The notes beneath the pieces were generated by a model. It saw only the letters and a program-made list of their open reading frames with translations. It did not search any database and had not been told where the DNA came from. Shown here piece after piece: positions 23,989-31,447 of a stretch of 34,819 bases of DNA; the stretch's first letter is position 1; the number at the start of each line of letters is the position of its first letter. The stretch is taken from assembly GCA_934718065.1 (NCBI GenBank), contig CAKUZR010000018.1, positions 1-34,819 on the forward strand, written 5' to 3'. The position numbers were made by a program, and so were the translations under genes. This DNA comes from an uncultured Treponema sp. (GTDB lineage Bacteria > Spirochaetota > Spirochaetia > Treponematales > Treponemataceae).

Positions 23989-25119
23989 ATGTCTTTAGAC
24001 TGTGGTATCGTTGGATTGCCGAACGTTGGCAAATCCACAATTTTTTCTGCATTGACTGCGGCTCCTGCTGAAGCTGCGAATTTTCCGTTTTGCACAATTG
24101 ATCCGAATGTTGGAATAGTTGATCTTCCGGATGAACGGCTTGATTTTTTGGCTTCAATAAACAACCCGAAAAAGAAAACTCCTGCATCCGTAAAATTTGT
24201 TGATATCGCCGGACTTATCAAGGGCGCCAGCCAGGGCGAGGGGCTCGGCAACCAGTTTCTGGCGAACATCCGTGAATGTGCGTGCATTGCCCACGTTGTG
24301 CGCTGTTTTGACAACCCGGATATTATGCACGTCCGCGAGGATTCCAAGGTTGAGGCGCCTGTTGATCCGGAAAGCGACGTTCTTACAATCAATTTTGAGC
24401 TTGCCCAGGCTGATTTGCAGACAATTTCAAAACGCCAGGAAAAAAATATAAAATCAGTGCGCGCCTTGGGAAAAGAAGCTGAAAAGCAGCTCGCGCCGTT
24501 CAGTTCGGCAGTTGAAAAAATTCTTCCGCTGCTTCAGGAAGGAAAATGCGCCCGCCTTGCGGATCTTACAGACGATGAAAAAGCTGCCGTTAAAGATATG
24601 TTCCTTTTGACAATGAAGCCGACTTTGTATGTTGCGAACGTTGATGAAGATTCGATTGCGTCCGGAACAAACAAATACGTTGAAGTTCTGAAAAAAATCG
24701 CTGACGCTGAAAAAAGCGAGGTTGTTGTAATCTGCGGAAAATTCGAGGCGGATCTTGCGGAAATCACTGAGACGGAAGACCGCAAGGAATTTATGGAATC
24801 GGTCGGGCTTAAGGAAAGCGGCCTGGCTGTTCTTGCAAGAAAAGCTTATCACCTTATGGGACTGGAAACGTTCTTTACCGGTGGTTCTGATGAATGCCGC
24901 GCCTGGACAATCCATGCCGGTGACACCGCGCCAAAAGCGGCTGGAGTAATTCACACTGATTTTGAAAAAGGCTTTATCCGCGCTGAAGCGTATTCAATAG
25001 AAGATTTGCGGAAATACGGCTCTGAGCAGAAAATCAAGGAAGCCGGAAAATACCGCCAGGAAGGAAAGGATTACGTTGTTCAGGACGGCGATGTGCTTTT
25101 CTTCAAGTTCAACGTTTAG
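23989..25119 (+). CDS. ychF: Ribosome-associated Obg-family ATPase YchF
   Basis: This 376-residue P-loop protein has Walker A GLPNVGKST (8-16), switch DIAGLIKGASQGEGLGNQFL, and a C-terminal TGS domain (about 290-376, ending GDVLFFKFNV). YchF/OLA1 proteins prefer ATP over GTP because the NKxD specificity motif is altered; here that region reads VANVDED. They bind ribosomes and respond to stress. The frame opens earlier, but the ATG at 23989 is chosen because AGAGGA precedes it by 6 bases and the family N-terminus starts there. It has a near-consensus promoter. Its stop overlaps the stop of the convergent DNA methylase gene by 4 bases, so no terminator fits between them. Confidence 0.95.
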   Translation: MSLDCGIVGLPNVGKSTIFSALTAAPAEAANFPFCTIDPNVGIVDLPDERLDFLASINNPKKKTPASVKFVDIAGLIKGASQGEGLGNQFLANIRECACIAHVVRCFDNPDIMHVREDSKVEAPVDPESDVLTINFELAQADLQTISKRQEKNIKSVRALGKEAEKQLAPFSSAVEKILPLLQEGKCARLADLTDDEKAAVKDMFLLTMKPTLYVANVDEDSIASGTNKYVEVLKKIADAEKSEVVVICGKFEADLAEITETEDRKEFMESVGLKESGLAVLARKAYHLMGLETFFTGGSDECRAWTIHAGDTAPKAAGVIHTDFEKGFIRAEAYSIEDLRKYGSEQKIKEAGKYRQEGKDYVVQDGDVLFFKFNV

Positions 25120-26258
25120 TTCTTTTTAAGCACAAAAAGATATTCCAAAACATGTATTTTGCGGTTGCGCAGATTGCGGCTTCCGCGGAATGCATTGTAT
25201 TTTGACTCAAGAATGCGGACTGTTCCAAATTCTCGCAGAATCGATTCCATTTCATCTTTTTCAATGAAGCCTTCCGAATTGAATGAAACAATTATAAATT
25301 TCGCCCGGATATTTTGAATCAATGTCCGGAAAGTTTCGGCGGCTTTTTTCTTTTTGTTGTAGAAACTTCTGTTCCAGTTTTTTGGAATTCCGCTTACCCG
25401 GCTGATATTTTCTGTGTCGGGGCGGCTGTAGTCAGCAATCAGGTTCAGCATGAAATAATTTGAGCCGTAAGGATGCTGGTTGTACGGCGGATCCATATAC
25501 ACAAGGTCGAATGAATGGTCTTCAAGGTTCTCGTAGAGAATTTCTGACTGGGCCAGATTATTCGCCTCGCTCTGAAAAACTTTTGTCTGACATTCGTTTT
25601 CGCTGAAAACTGGAAACGGAAGCTCGATTTTTCGGCAGATTCTTGAAAGCGCGTCTTTTCCGTTTCCGCCGAACTGGCCGAGCCCGGTTTTTGAATTTTT
25701 GTAGAATCCTTTGAAAATTCCGGCTGTGTTCGCATGGACTGAAGCCTGGCTCAGAAGCGGCGCGATGAAGAATTTTCTGTATTCTTCGGGAATCAGCTTT
25801 TCAATGTTTTGTCGTGCGCAGTCAATGTATTTTGCGTTGTACGGAGTGTAAAAGCAGCGTTCCCCGAAAAGAATGTCGTTTTCGTTTTTCGGCGCGTAAA
25901 GCTCGCTTAAAAAACCGGATTTTTCAGGATTTTCAATGTCTTTTTCAGTTTGAGAAATTAAAATTTTGTGGAAATTTTCAAGTTCTTCCAGGTTTATTTT
26001 TGATTTGTTTGAAAGATAGCAGCTGTTTATGATTTTTGAGTAATTTTCCAGGTCGTTCGCCGCAAGATATGAAGAAAATCCTTTCAGGTAGCGCGAAACA
26101 ATTCCGCTTCCGGAAAAAATATCCAGGCAGGTCAGCTTTTCTTTTTTCAGTTCGTCCTGAACAATTTTTACTGCGCTCCCGATAAAATCAAGAAGATGCC
26201 GTTTGTTCCCAATGTAAGTAATAAGCTGCTCTGTTAAAAATGATGGATTTTCTGTCAT
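25116..26258 (-). CDS. DNA adenine N6-methyltransferase, D12 class
   Basis: This 380-residue protein has the D12 (Dam-like) order: the AdoMet-adjacent YIGNKR (15-20), motif I LDIFSGSGIVSRYLK (45-59), and catalytic motif IV DPPYNQHPYG (from 256). It should transfer methyl groups to adenine N6 in a specific DNA sequence. The region between 100 and 250 would contain the recognition domain, and I cannot predict the target. No restriction endonuclease is adjacent, so it looks like a solitary methylase. Its ATG lies 1 base after the stop of the GGDEF gene, so the two are one operon with tight coupling. Its 3' end overlaps ychF by 4 bases. Confidence 0.9.
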   Translation of the reverse strand: MTENPSFLTEQLITYIGNKRHLLDFIGSAVKIVQDELKKEKLTCLDIFSGSGIVSRYLKGFSSYLAANDLENYSKIINSCYLSNKSKINLEELENFHKILISQTEKDIENPEKSGFLSELYAPKNENDILFGERCFYTPYNAKYIDCARQNIEKLIPEEYRKFFIAPLLSQASVHANTAGIFKGFYKNSKTGLGQFGGNGKDALSRICRKIELPFPVFSENECQTKVFQSEANNLAQSEILYENLEDHSFDLVYMDPPYNQHPYGSNYFMLNLIADYSRPDTENISRVSGIPKNWNRSFYNKKKKAAETFRTLIQNIRAKFIIVSFNSEGFIEKDEMESILREFGTVRILESKYNAFRGSRNLRNRKIHVLEYLFVLKKN

Positions 26259-26259
26259 A

Positions 26260-27366
26260 TCAGTCCGCGATTTCGTAACGGTTTTTTCCGTTCTGTTTTG
26301 CCTTGTATGCGGCTTTGTCCGCGGAGTTGAACCAGTCTTTGCTTGTCCAGCCTTCTTTGTAAATTGAAATTCCTACGCTCATTGAGCAGTTCGCTTCTTC
26401 CGGCAGATAGTCGAATTTCATATTCTTGAATTTTTCCATTATTTTTTCCACGACGCTTTCGATTTCCGGAAGAGTTTTTCCCCTGAACAGAATGACGAAT
26501 TCGTCGCCGCCGTATCGGAATGCGTTTCGGTTCGTTTCAAGAATTTCAATAATTATTTCCGCCAGCGAGATAAGCACTGCGTCTCCGGTTGCGTGGCCGA
26601 ACTTGTCGTTCACTTTTTTAAAGTCGTCAAGGTCAAGAAACGCAATTCCTAAAGCCTCGTTTTTTGTGTCAGAATGCATCAGCCGGTCAACAGTTTCGGC
26701 AAGCGCCCTTCGGTTGAAAAGCCGTGTCAGCGGTTCAAGCTGAAGTTCCTCCGCGAGCGCGGCCTGTTTCCTGTAGTTGTGGCTTATAAAAGAAATCTGC
26801 GCAGACTGGGAGCGCAGCAAAGCCCTGGAAATATTGTAGGAAAGCATGATGACCAGCAAATCGATTGCGAGCATCAAAATTTTGTAGAAAAAAGTGTATT
26901 CGGTGTAAAGAAGCGCAAACACGCAGTAGGCCGGAATGTACGCTATAAACGAAGCGATAAAAATCGCCTTAAGAAGTTTTTTGTCCGCAATTGACGAAGC
27001 TGTCAGCATTGTGAACGCTGGAAGCACCAAAACAACTGAATAGTGGGCGTTGAAAACTGAAATTACCGCAAGAATCCAGAACAATTGAAAAACAACGAAC
27101 CGGCAGCCTTTTTTCCAGCCGACGGTCTTATTGTTTATTGCGACTGCAACTGGAGTCATTACCGCAATTTGAAGAAGGGCAGGAATCACTGTTCTGAGTA
27201 TAATGTGCCTGATGAAATTTGGTGTGTCCAGCTCCTTTGTAAAATACATGAAAAAAGCCGCGGTCAAAGACAGTACTGCTGTTGCGCCGAAAATAAACCA
27301 GCATTGTGTGTTAAGGCGTTTTTGCCAGCGTCTAAAATAGGTGTCTTTGTACTCTTCCAAAGTCAT
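26260..27366 (-). CDS. Membrane-bound GGDEF diguanylate cyclase
   Basis: This 368-residue protein has about six hydrophobic segments (roughly 21-41, 56-77, 88-104, 107-124, 133-152 and 159-179), a short linker, and a GGDEF domain from about 205. The active-site loop is RYGGDEF (GGDEF 286-290), and upstream FLDLDDFKKVNDKFGH carries the metal and substrate residues, so synthesis of cyclic-di-GMP from two GTP is expected. The inhibitory RxxD site five residues before GGDEF is absent (the positions read ETNR), so product inhibition is unlikely. The membrane part is probably a sensor of unknown signal. It is co-transcribed with the downstream adenine methylase. Its promoter overlaps the end of aroA. 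Confidence 0.9.
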   Translation of the reverse strand: MTLEEYKDTYFRRWQKRLNTQCWFIFGATAVLSLTAAFFMYFTKELDTPNFIRHIILRTVIPALLQIAVMTPVAVAINNKTVGWKKGCRFVVFQLFWILAVISVFNAHYSVVLVLPAFTMLTASSIADKKLLKAIFIASFIAYIPAYCVFALLYTEYTFFYKILMLAIDLLVIMLSYNISRALLRSQSAQISFISHNYRKQAALAEELQLEPLTRLFNRRALAETVDRLMHSDTKNEALGIAFLDLDDFKKVNDKFGHATGDAVLISLAEIIIEILETNRNAFRYGGDEFVILFRGKTLPEIESVVEKIMEKFKNMKFDYLPEEANCSMSVGISIYKEGWTSKDWFNSADKAAYKAKQNGKNRYEIAD

Positions 27367-27373
27367 AGCTGAA

Positions 27374-27402
27374 ATTATATCAAACCTGATTTTAAATTAC
27401 AA
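27374..27402 (-). promoter_or_regulatory. Promoter of the GGDEF-methylase operon, leaderless arrangement
   Basis: On the minus strand TTGTAA (27402-27397) and TATAAT (27379-27374) are 17 bases apart, and TATAAT ends 7 bases before the ATG. There is no ribosome site. The -35 box includes the stop codon of aroA. Confidence 0.65.
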
Positions 27403-28752
27403 TTCGCGGAATCCGGCGTTTATTGTGTTCATTTTGTTGTAAAAATCCGGGAACGAAACAGCGCAGCATTCGGCATTGTTGATTGTCACAGTTTCGCCTG
27501 AATCAAGTCCTAGCCCAAGAACTGCAAGGCTCATTGCAACCCGGTGGTCGTCGTAGCTTTCTACGTTTCCGCCGTGGATTTTCCATGCGGAATTTTTTGT
27601 TCCGTCCGGATTAAGCGGGCTGTGTCCGGTGATTTTCAGCCAGTCTGAACCGGTTTCTATTTTTGCGCCCAGCTTTTCCAGCTCTTTCTGCATAACTTCG
27701 ATTCTGTCCGTTTCCTTTTTGCGGCAGACTCCGATGTCTTCAATTACAATTGTTCCTTCTGTAAAACATCCTGCAACCGCCAGAGCGCAGATTGCGTCCG
27801 GATATCCAGAAAGATTCACGTGAAGCTCGCCGCCTGGAAGTTTTTCCGTTGAAAGCCTTGAATATTTCGCCGTGATTGTGTTTTTTTTCTTGTTTTCAAT
27901 AATGTCCGCTCCAAGCTGCTTCAGAACATCAACAATCGCCATGTCGCCCTGGCTTCCGGAAAAATCAATATTGTTGATTGTAATTTCACTTTCCGGGGAA
28001 ATCAGCGCGGCAACCAGCGGAAAAGCAACGGCTTCCCAGTCGCTGGGAATTTCCTTGTCAAAAGCTTTCATCTGAACCGGTCCGTGAACCTGAATGTGCT
28101 TGTAGTCATCGCTGATTTCAAGCTTGACGCCCATTTCTTCCAGCCAGAGCCGTGTCATATTCAAAAAAGGAGTTTCCTTTGGATCGGTAAGCTCAATGTG
28201 CGTAGTTCCGTTGATCCGGCTTGCCGCCATCATTATGCCGCTTATATACTGGCTCAGCCTTCCGTCTGTGACAATTGTCTGGTTTTCTTTTATCGGCCCT
28301 TTTATAATCAGCGGAGGCGCGTTTTTTTCCGGGCGGGAAATATATGCTTCCGCTCCAAGCTGCTTCAGCGCGTCCGCAACGTGAAGAACAGGCCTTGTCC
28401 TGATAGATTCGTCACCTGTAAAAACCGTCCAACCTTCAAAAGTTGCCGCAACCGGACTCATAAAATAAAGAAGAGAACCGGAATTTCCAACATTCACAAC
28501 GTCATCAGGAAGATGCGCGTTTTTTCCGGCTCCAACAACAATCCAGTCGTTTGGATTTGAAATATCAACTTTTGCCCCGAACAAAGGAACTGCTTTGCTT
28601 GAGGAAATGCAATCAGCGCCGCCCAATGGATTTCTGATATGCGAAGTTCCTTCCGCCAGCGATGAAAATAATAATGCCCGGATTGTGTGGCTTTTTGAGC
28701 CGGGAACTCTTATTGCTCCAGAAAGTTTTGCTTTTTGCGATTCGATTTTCAT
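27397..28752 (-). CDS. aroA: 5-enolpyruvylshikimate-3-phosphate synthase
   Basis: The protein has 451 residues from the ATG at 28752. It joins shikimate-3-phosphate and phosphoenolpyruvate in the chorismate pathway. Motifs are RVPGSKSHTIRALLF at the N-terminus (substrate-binding Lys and Arg), NVGNSGSLLYFMSPVA (the NxGT-type loop carries Ser where many have Thr), DGRLSQYISGIMMA and YDDHRVAMSLAV near the end. An in-frame TTG/GTG extension of six residues exists upstream, but MKIESQ is the natural start and lies 8 bases after a TAAAAT box. No other aro gene is adjacent. I do not assign a glyphosate sensitivity class. Confidence 0.93.
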   Translation of the reverse strand: MKIESQKAKLSGAIRVPGSKSHTIRALLFSSLAEGTSHIRNPLGGADCISSSKAVPLFGAKVDISNPNDWIVVGAGKNAHLPDDVVNVGNSGSLLYFMSPVAATFEGWTVFTGDESIRTRPVLHVADALKQLGAEAYISRPEKNAPPLIIKGPIKENQTIVTDGRLSQYISGIMMAASRINGTTHIELTDPKETPFLNMTRLWLEEMGVKLEISDDYKHIQVHGPVQMKAFDKEIPSDWEAVAFPLVAALISPESEITINNIDFSGSQGDMAIVDVLKQLGADIIENKKKNTITAKYSRLSTEKLPGGELHVNLSGYPDAICALAVAGCFTEGTIVIEDIGVCRKKETDRIEVMQKELEKLGAKIETGSDWLKITGHSPLNPDGTKNSAWKIHGGNVESYDDHRVAMSLAVLGLGLDSGETVTINNAECCAVSFPDFYNKMNTINAGFREL

Positions 28753-28760
28753 AATTCTTG

Positions 28761-28766
28761 ATTTTA
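28761..28766 (-). promoter_or_regulatory. -10-like box of aroA, leaderless arrangement
   Basis: On the minus strand GGTAAAAT ends 8 bases before the aroA ATG, with no Shine-Dalgarno sequence. A TTGTAG lies about 20 bases further upstream, slightly too far for an ideal -35. Confidence 0.35.
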
Positions 28767-28816
28767 CCAAAATCCAGCGTTCAATGCTACAATTTTTTGT
28801 CTTTAAAAGTTACCCG

Positions 28817-29839
28817 TTAAAAACTTGCGCTGACCGTGCATTTTATAGGAAGATGGTCTGAAAATCCTTCGCCGGTGTAAATTCTGTACGGTTTTGGAAT
28901 GAAATTTTCCCCGCACCATTCGCCTTCCGTCAAAACTTCAAAATCTTTCAGCGCAGCCTTGCCGTTTGAAAAAAAATGATCGATTCTTTCCCAGTTTCCG
29001 TTGAAATAGTAGCTTCCAGGTTCTTCCAGCGAGCCAAGCGCGTCGAGCCACGGCGAATGAACCGCAACATTCAAATTTTCAGCGTCCGGATTTCCGGTGA
29101 GCGAACGCAGCTCTATGTTCTGGAGATTTCCAGATTCCGCTGAAAGATTTCCGCCGCCAGAAAAATTGCGCTTGAATTCCAGGATATCGCGGTTGAAATC
29201 TCCGCACGCAACCGAAGGAAATTCCTGCTGCTCAATGAATTTCTTCACAAGCAAAGTTTCCTGCCAGTCCCGCCAAATTTCAGATTCTTCCGCGCCGCCG
29301 GATTTTGATTTCCAGTGGTTCGCGAAAATGCAGAAAATTTTCCCTTCAAAAAGAATTTCGATTTTCATCAGCGGACGCATTGAAGGCTGCGGGGAATTTT
29401 CTGTCCGCACGTCAAGATTGTGGATTGTAACTTTTGAAATCGGAAATTTTGAAAGAACCGCGCAGCCGATTGAGTCGCCCGGATTTTTTGAAAAAGCTTC
29501 GTAATTCCAGTTGTCCCGGCTGTTCCAGCTTTTTGAGGCCAGAAAATTTGAAATATCGTAAAGAATTCCGGAATTTTCAATTTCTTCAAGAACAAAAACG
29601 TCCGCGTTGATTGAATTGAGCGCGGCGCAAAGTTTTTCCAGCCGTTTTTTGTATGCTTCCTCGCCCCAGTTCTGCGATTTTTGAAAATTTGAATATTCAG
29701 TTCCGTCCTTGTTTCCGTCAAAAAAAGTCTGGACGTTCCAGCTTGCAAGAGAAAAAGAATTCGCAGGAATTCCCGCGGAAAAGCAGCCTGAAAAAATAAA
29801 AGCCAGAAAAGAATAAAAAATGCGTCTGATTTTTTCCAT
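28817..29839 (-). CDS. Exported endonuclease/exonuclease/phosphatase family lipoprotein
   Basis: This 340-residue protein has a short signal peptide with lipobox FSGC (Cys19), so it is predicted to be lipid-anchored outside the cytoplasm. The rest is an endonuclease/exonuclease/phosphatase domain: SWNVQTF, catalytic Glu in VLEEIEN, FANHWKSKSGG, GDFNRD and the final GFSDHLPI with the catalytic Asp-His. All key residues are visible, so hydrolysis of a phosphodiester or phosphomonoester is expected. Extracellular DNA, nucleotides or a lipid headgroup are possible substrates and I cannot choose. AGAGG lies 5 bases before the ATG. It is followed on the same strand by aroA after 64 bases. Confidence 0.88.
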   Translation of the reverse strand: MEKIRRIFYSFLAFIFSGCFSAGIPANSFSLASWNVQTFFDGNKDGTEYSNFQKSQNWGEEAYKKRLEKLCAALNSINADVFVLEEIENSGILYDISNFLASKSWNSRDNWNYEAFSKNPGDSIGCAVLSKFPISKVTIHNLDVRTENSPQPSMRPLMKIEILFEGKIFCIFANHWKSKSGGAEESEIWRDWQETLLVKKFIEQQEFPSVACGDFNRDILEFKRNFSGGGNLSAESGNLQNIELRSLTGNPDAENLNVAVHSPWLDALGSLEEPGSYYFNGNWERIDHFFSNGKAALKDFEVLTEGEWCGENFIPKPYRIYTGEGFSDHLPIKCTVSASF

Positions 29840-29892
29840 AAAAACCTCTGCATTTTAATAGCGAAAATTTTTCAAAAACTGAAATGTTTCAC

Positions 29893-29913
29893 AAAAAAAA
29901 TTGAATTTTTTTT
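29893..29913. terminator. AT-rich palindrome after rpoN
   Basis: Eight A, TTGAA, then eight T form a palindrome 12 bases beyond the rpoN stop. It could end rpoN transcription through its T tract, though the stem is all A-T. A near copy (eight A, TCAA, eight T) lies at about 34753-34772. Confidence 0.35.
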
Positions 29914-29924
29914 CAGAGGGCTTT

Positions 29925-31400
29925 TCAGCGTTCGTAGCTTGAGGCAATGTTCAGCTGAGCCCTGTATTTTGAAACGGTTCTCCGGGCGATTTTTATTCCT
30001 TTCTTTTCCAGAAGGTCGGCGATTTTCTGGTCGGAAAGTTTTTTTTCGCCAGGTTTCTGCGATTTCAGGATATTTTCAATTTCAATTTTTACGTTGTCCG
30101 TTGAAATATTTTCTTCCGGCAAGTTTTTTTCTTCATTTTTTGCAGATTTTGCGGAAACCAGCGCGTTCGAGAAAAAATATTTCACAGGAAAAGTTCCCCA
30201 TTCGCACCTTAGGAATTTGCTTTCAGCCATTCTTGAAACAGTCGACTCGTGGACATTTATCATTTTTGCAAATTCCCGCTGGGTGAGCGGAGCCAGATTT
30301 CCGGGGCCTTTCAGAAAGAAATTTTTCTGAATCTCCGCAAGTTTTTTGAACGCCGTGAAAAGCGCCTGCTCGCGGAAATTCAGCGTGTCCAGAAAATTCT
30401 GCGCGTCCTTCAGCTCCATTTTCAGCGTTTTTTTGTTTTCCTCGGAAAGATTTCCGGATTTTTCTTCATTTTTAAAATCCTCCGCGATTTTTACGGTCGG
30501 AATCGCCTGGTTTGAAAGAACGACTTTCAGTTCGTCCGAATTTTCAGCCTGGGCAACGTAAACATCCGGCTGAACAAAATGCTCCGCCGCCGGCTTGAAT
30601 TCCTGCGCCGGAAAAGGCTGAAGCTGCTGGATGAATTTTATCGCCGCGGAAACATTTTCCAGAGTCAAGTCGCTTTTTTCAATTTGAATTTCATCCGTAT
30701 TTTTTGACCAGAACGAAAGTTTTTCATTTTCTTCTATTATTTTTTGAATTTTTGAAAGAACTTTTTCCGCGGAAGGCGGCTTTAAAAGCTCCAGTTTGCC
30801 GTGCAGAAGATACAGCGCGATTTTCGGCGGATTTTTTTTCAGTTTCGCCTGAATTTCAAGGCTTTCGTTTACATTCTGGCAGCAAATTCCTTCCGGATCA
30901 AAATGCTGCACAATCGAAACGCATTTTTTCAGCAGATTTTCGTTGTCGCCCTTTTCCAGTTCAAGCAAAGTTATCGGCGCAAGAATATGAAATCCGTTCT
31001 CGTCAAGATTTTCAATCAGTTTCCGGCAGAGCCTCTGCTCGTTTTGCGGAAGATTCGTCATGTTCAGCTGGTGAATCAGATGCTCCTGGAGCGTTTCCGT
31101 TTCATCCGGCGCGCTTTCCAGCATATTCTGGTATTTTTCCGAGGCCTCAACACCCGCGCGGCTCGCCTTTCCTGTGTGAACGTTTTGCAGCTGCGAGGAA
31201 TTCCGCTTTGCCAGTTTCTCGAAAAAATTGTCGTCCTTTACTTCAAGCGCAGGATTTTCTTCCGCTTTTTTTAAAATTTCTTCCCTAAGCTCAAGGCTTC
31301 CCATGGCAATAAGATTCATCGCCATGAGCTGCTGCTGGGAAAGTTTCATTGTCTGAACTTGAACATTTTTCTGCTCAAGCGAAAGTCTAGGTTCTGCCAT
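29925..31400 (-). CDS. rpoN: RNA polymerase sigma-54 factor
   Basis: This 491-residue sigma factor directs RNA polymerase to -24/-12 promoters that need AAA+ activators. Region I at the N-terminus is Gln/Leu-rich (KLSQQQLMAMNLIAMGSLEL, then EILKKAEENPALEV). The central part is the core-binding region. A helix-turn-helix follows (REFAKMINVHESTVSRMAESK), and the RpoN box ARRTVSKYRAQL lies near the C-terminus, one position from the usual ARRTVAKYRE. The frame could start at a TTG at 31403, but the ATG at 31400 is chosen; it is 7 bases after a perfect TATAAT and has no ribosome site. It is divergent from the DUF1015 gene across 47 bases. No sigma-54 activator or hpf/ptsN neighbour is seen. Confidence 0.94.
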   Translation of the reverse strand: MAEPRLSLEQKNVQVQTMKLSQQQLMAMNLIAMGSLELREEILKKAEENPALEVKDDNFFEKLAKRNSSQLQNVHTGKASRAGVEASEKYQNMLESAPDETETLQEHLIHQLNMTNLPQNEQRLCRKLIENLDENGFHILAPITLLELEKGDNENLLKKCVSIVQHFDPEGICCQNVNESLEIQAKLKKNPPKIALYLLHGKLELLKPPSAEKVLSKIQKIIEENEKLSFWSKNTDEIQIEKSDLTLENVSAAIKFIQQLQPFPAQEFKPAAEHFVQPDVYVAQAENSDELKVVLSNQAIPTVKIAEDFKNEEKSGNLSEENKKTLKMELKDAQNFLDTLNFREQALFTAFKKLAEIQKNFFLKGPGNLAPLTQREFAKMINVHESTVSRMAESKFLRCEWGTFPVKYFFSNALVSAKSAKNEEKNLPEENISTDNVKIEIENILKSQKPGEKKLSDQKIADLLEKKGIKIARRTVSKYRAQLNIASSYER

Positions 31401-31407
31401 CAAAAAG

Positions 31408-31413
31408 ATTATA
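31408..31413 (-). promoter_or_regulatory. -10 box of rpoN, leaderless arrangement
   Basis: A perfect TATAAT on the minus strand ends 7 bases before the rpoN ATG. Its -35 region (about 31431-31436) overlaps the -10 box of the divergent DUF1015 gene. Confidence 0.55.
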
Positions 31414-31434
31414 GCACAAACTGAAAGATTCAGT

Positions 31435-31440
31435 TATATT
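31435..31440 (+). promoter_or_regulatory. -10 box of the DUF1015 gene, leaderless arrangement
   Basis: TATATT ends 7 bases before the ATG at 31448, with no ribosome site. Its -35 region (about 31412-31417) overlaps the rpoN -10 box. Confidence 0.45.
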
Positions 31441-31447
31441 TTGAATT

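Noticed and set aside
29840..29924. Sigma-54 promoter near rpoN
   Set aside because: No GG-N10-GC pattern with TGGC and TTGC elements is present here or upstream of gdhA.
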